Source: Planctomycetaceae bacterium (GTDB lineage Bacteria; Planctomycetota; Planctomycetia; Pirellulales; Thermoguttaceae). Taken from it: a stretch of 6,309 nucleotides of DNA. The notes beneath the pieces were generated by a model that was not told the DNA's origin, ran no database searches, and worked only from the letters and a program-made list of their open reading frames with translations. Numbering within the stretch: position 1 is the first letter of the stretch; every line of letters starts with the position of its first letter. Where the stretch lies: the NCBI GenBank assembly GCA_031283515.1, contig JAITBS010000379.1:1-6309 (forward strand). Direction: 5' to 3'. A program made the position numbers and the translations under genes. Shown piece after piece: positions 6,220-6,309 of this stretch.

Positions 6220-6309
6220 ACTTGCCACTGATAGCTTACCAATTTTACAATCCCATTACGCTGTCCATTGTATAAAATCCGGGTCTTTTTCCGAATAAAA
6301 ATTTGGCAG
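6220..6309. other. A/T-rich end of window, no feature recognised
   Basis: No start codon with a ribosome site, RNA gene or strong repeat is visible. A loose promoter-like pair (TTTACA 6244-6249 and TATAAA 6271-6276) has an unfavourable 21-bp spacing and is not called. Confidence 0.4.

Noticed and set aside
6244..6276. Promoter at the right edge (TTTACA and TATAAA)
   Set aside because: The 21-bp spacing is too long for a sigma-70 promoter and no gene start is visible before the window ends.

Overview
The window holds one large gene, a 1643-residue secreted outer-membrane autotransporter (953-5884, + strand), set between non-coding flanks that are unusually rich in structured repeats. The organism is a Gram-negative (diderm) bacterium, because the protein has a signal peptide, a beta-helix passenger and a C-terminal beta-barrel ending in Phe. 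The passenger combines chlamydial Pmp-like GGA(I/L/F) and FxxN repeats with autotransporter-associated PATR-type repeats. That mix, plus the repeat-rich moderate-GC flanks, would suit a host- or gut-associated PVC-superphylum bacterium (a planctomycete or relative). This taxonomic guess is inference only; no marker gene is present.

Left flank (1-750): a perfect 18-bp inverted repeat (12-59) comes first. It is followed by copy 1 of a dispersed 'cgcaagcgga' hairpin (125-166), a small hairpin (201-219), and a 14-unit, 21-bp tandem array (233-526). The array's units drift from a ctttt-gtg-aaaag dyad to an ATATCACGTGATAT palindrome. Next is a roughly 115-bp near-palindrome (559-673) made of hairpin copy 2 flanked on both sides by inverted 7-bp repeats (ACTATTC/ACTATCC), with further heptads to 708. 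No convincing gene lies in 1-750; the open frames over the array arise because its period is a multiple of three.

Leader region (729-952): an A/T-rich tract, a TTGACA-N17-GATGAT promoter candidate and a good Shine-Dalgarno (GGAG) precede a 45-codon ORF (776-913). This ORF has a signal-peptide-like N-terminus and a short tail resembling the start of an autotransporter passenger. It ends 39 nt before the large gene, in the same frame, and may be a leader peptide or the remnant of a paralogous autotransporter 5' end. The same promoter probably transcribes both.

Right flank (5885-6309): no gene is seen. A 183-bp nest of inverted repeats (5904-6086) follows the stop codon. Hairpin copy 3 (6142-6182) comes next, again followed by ACTATTC heptads (6185-6219), and then unannotated A/T-rich sequence. 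Copies 2 and 3 of the hairpin-plus-heptad element are in the same orientation on either side of the autotransporter, so the gene sits in a segment of about 5.5 kb bracketed by direct repeats.
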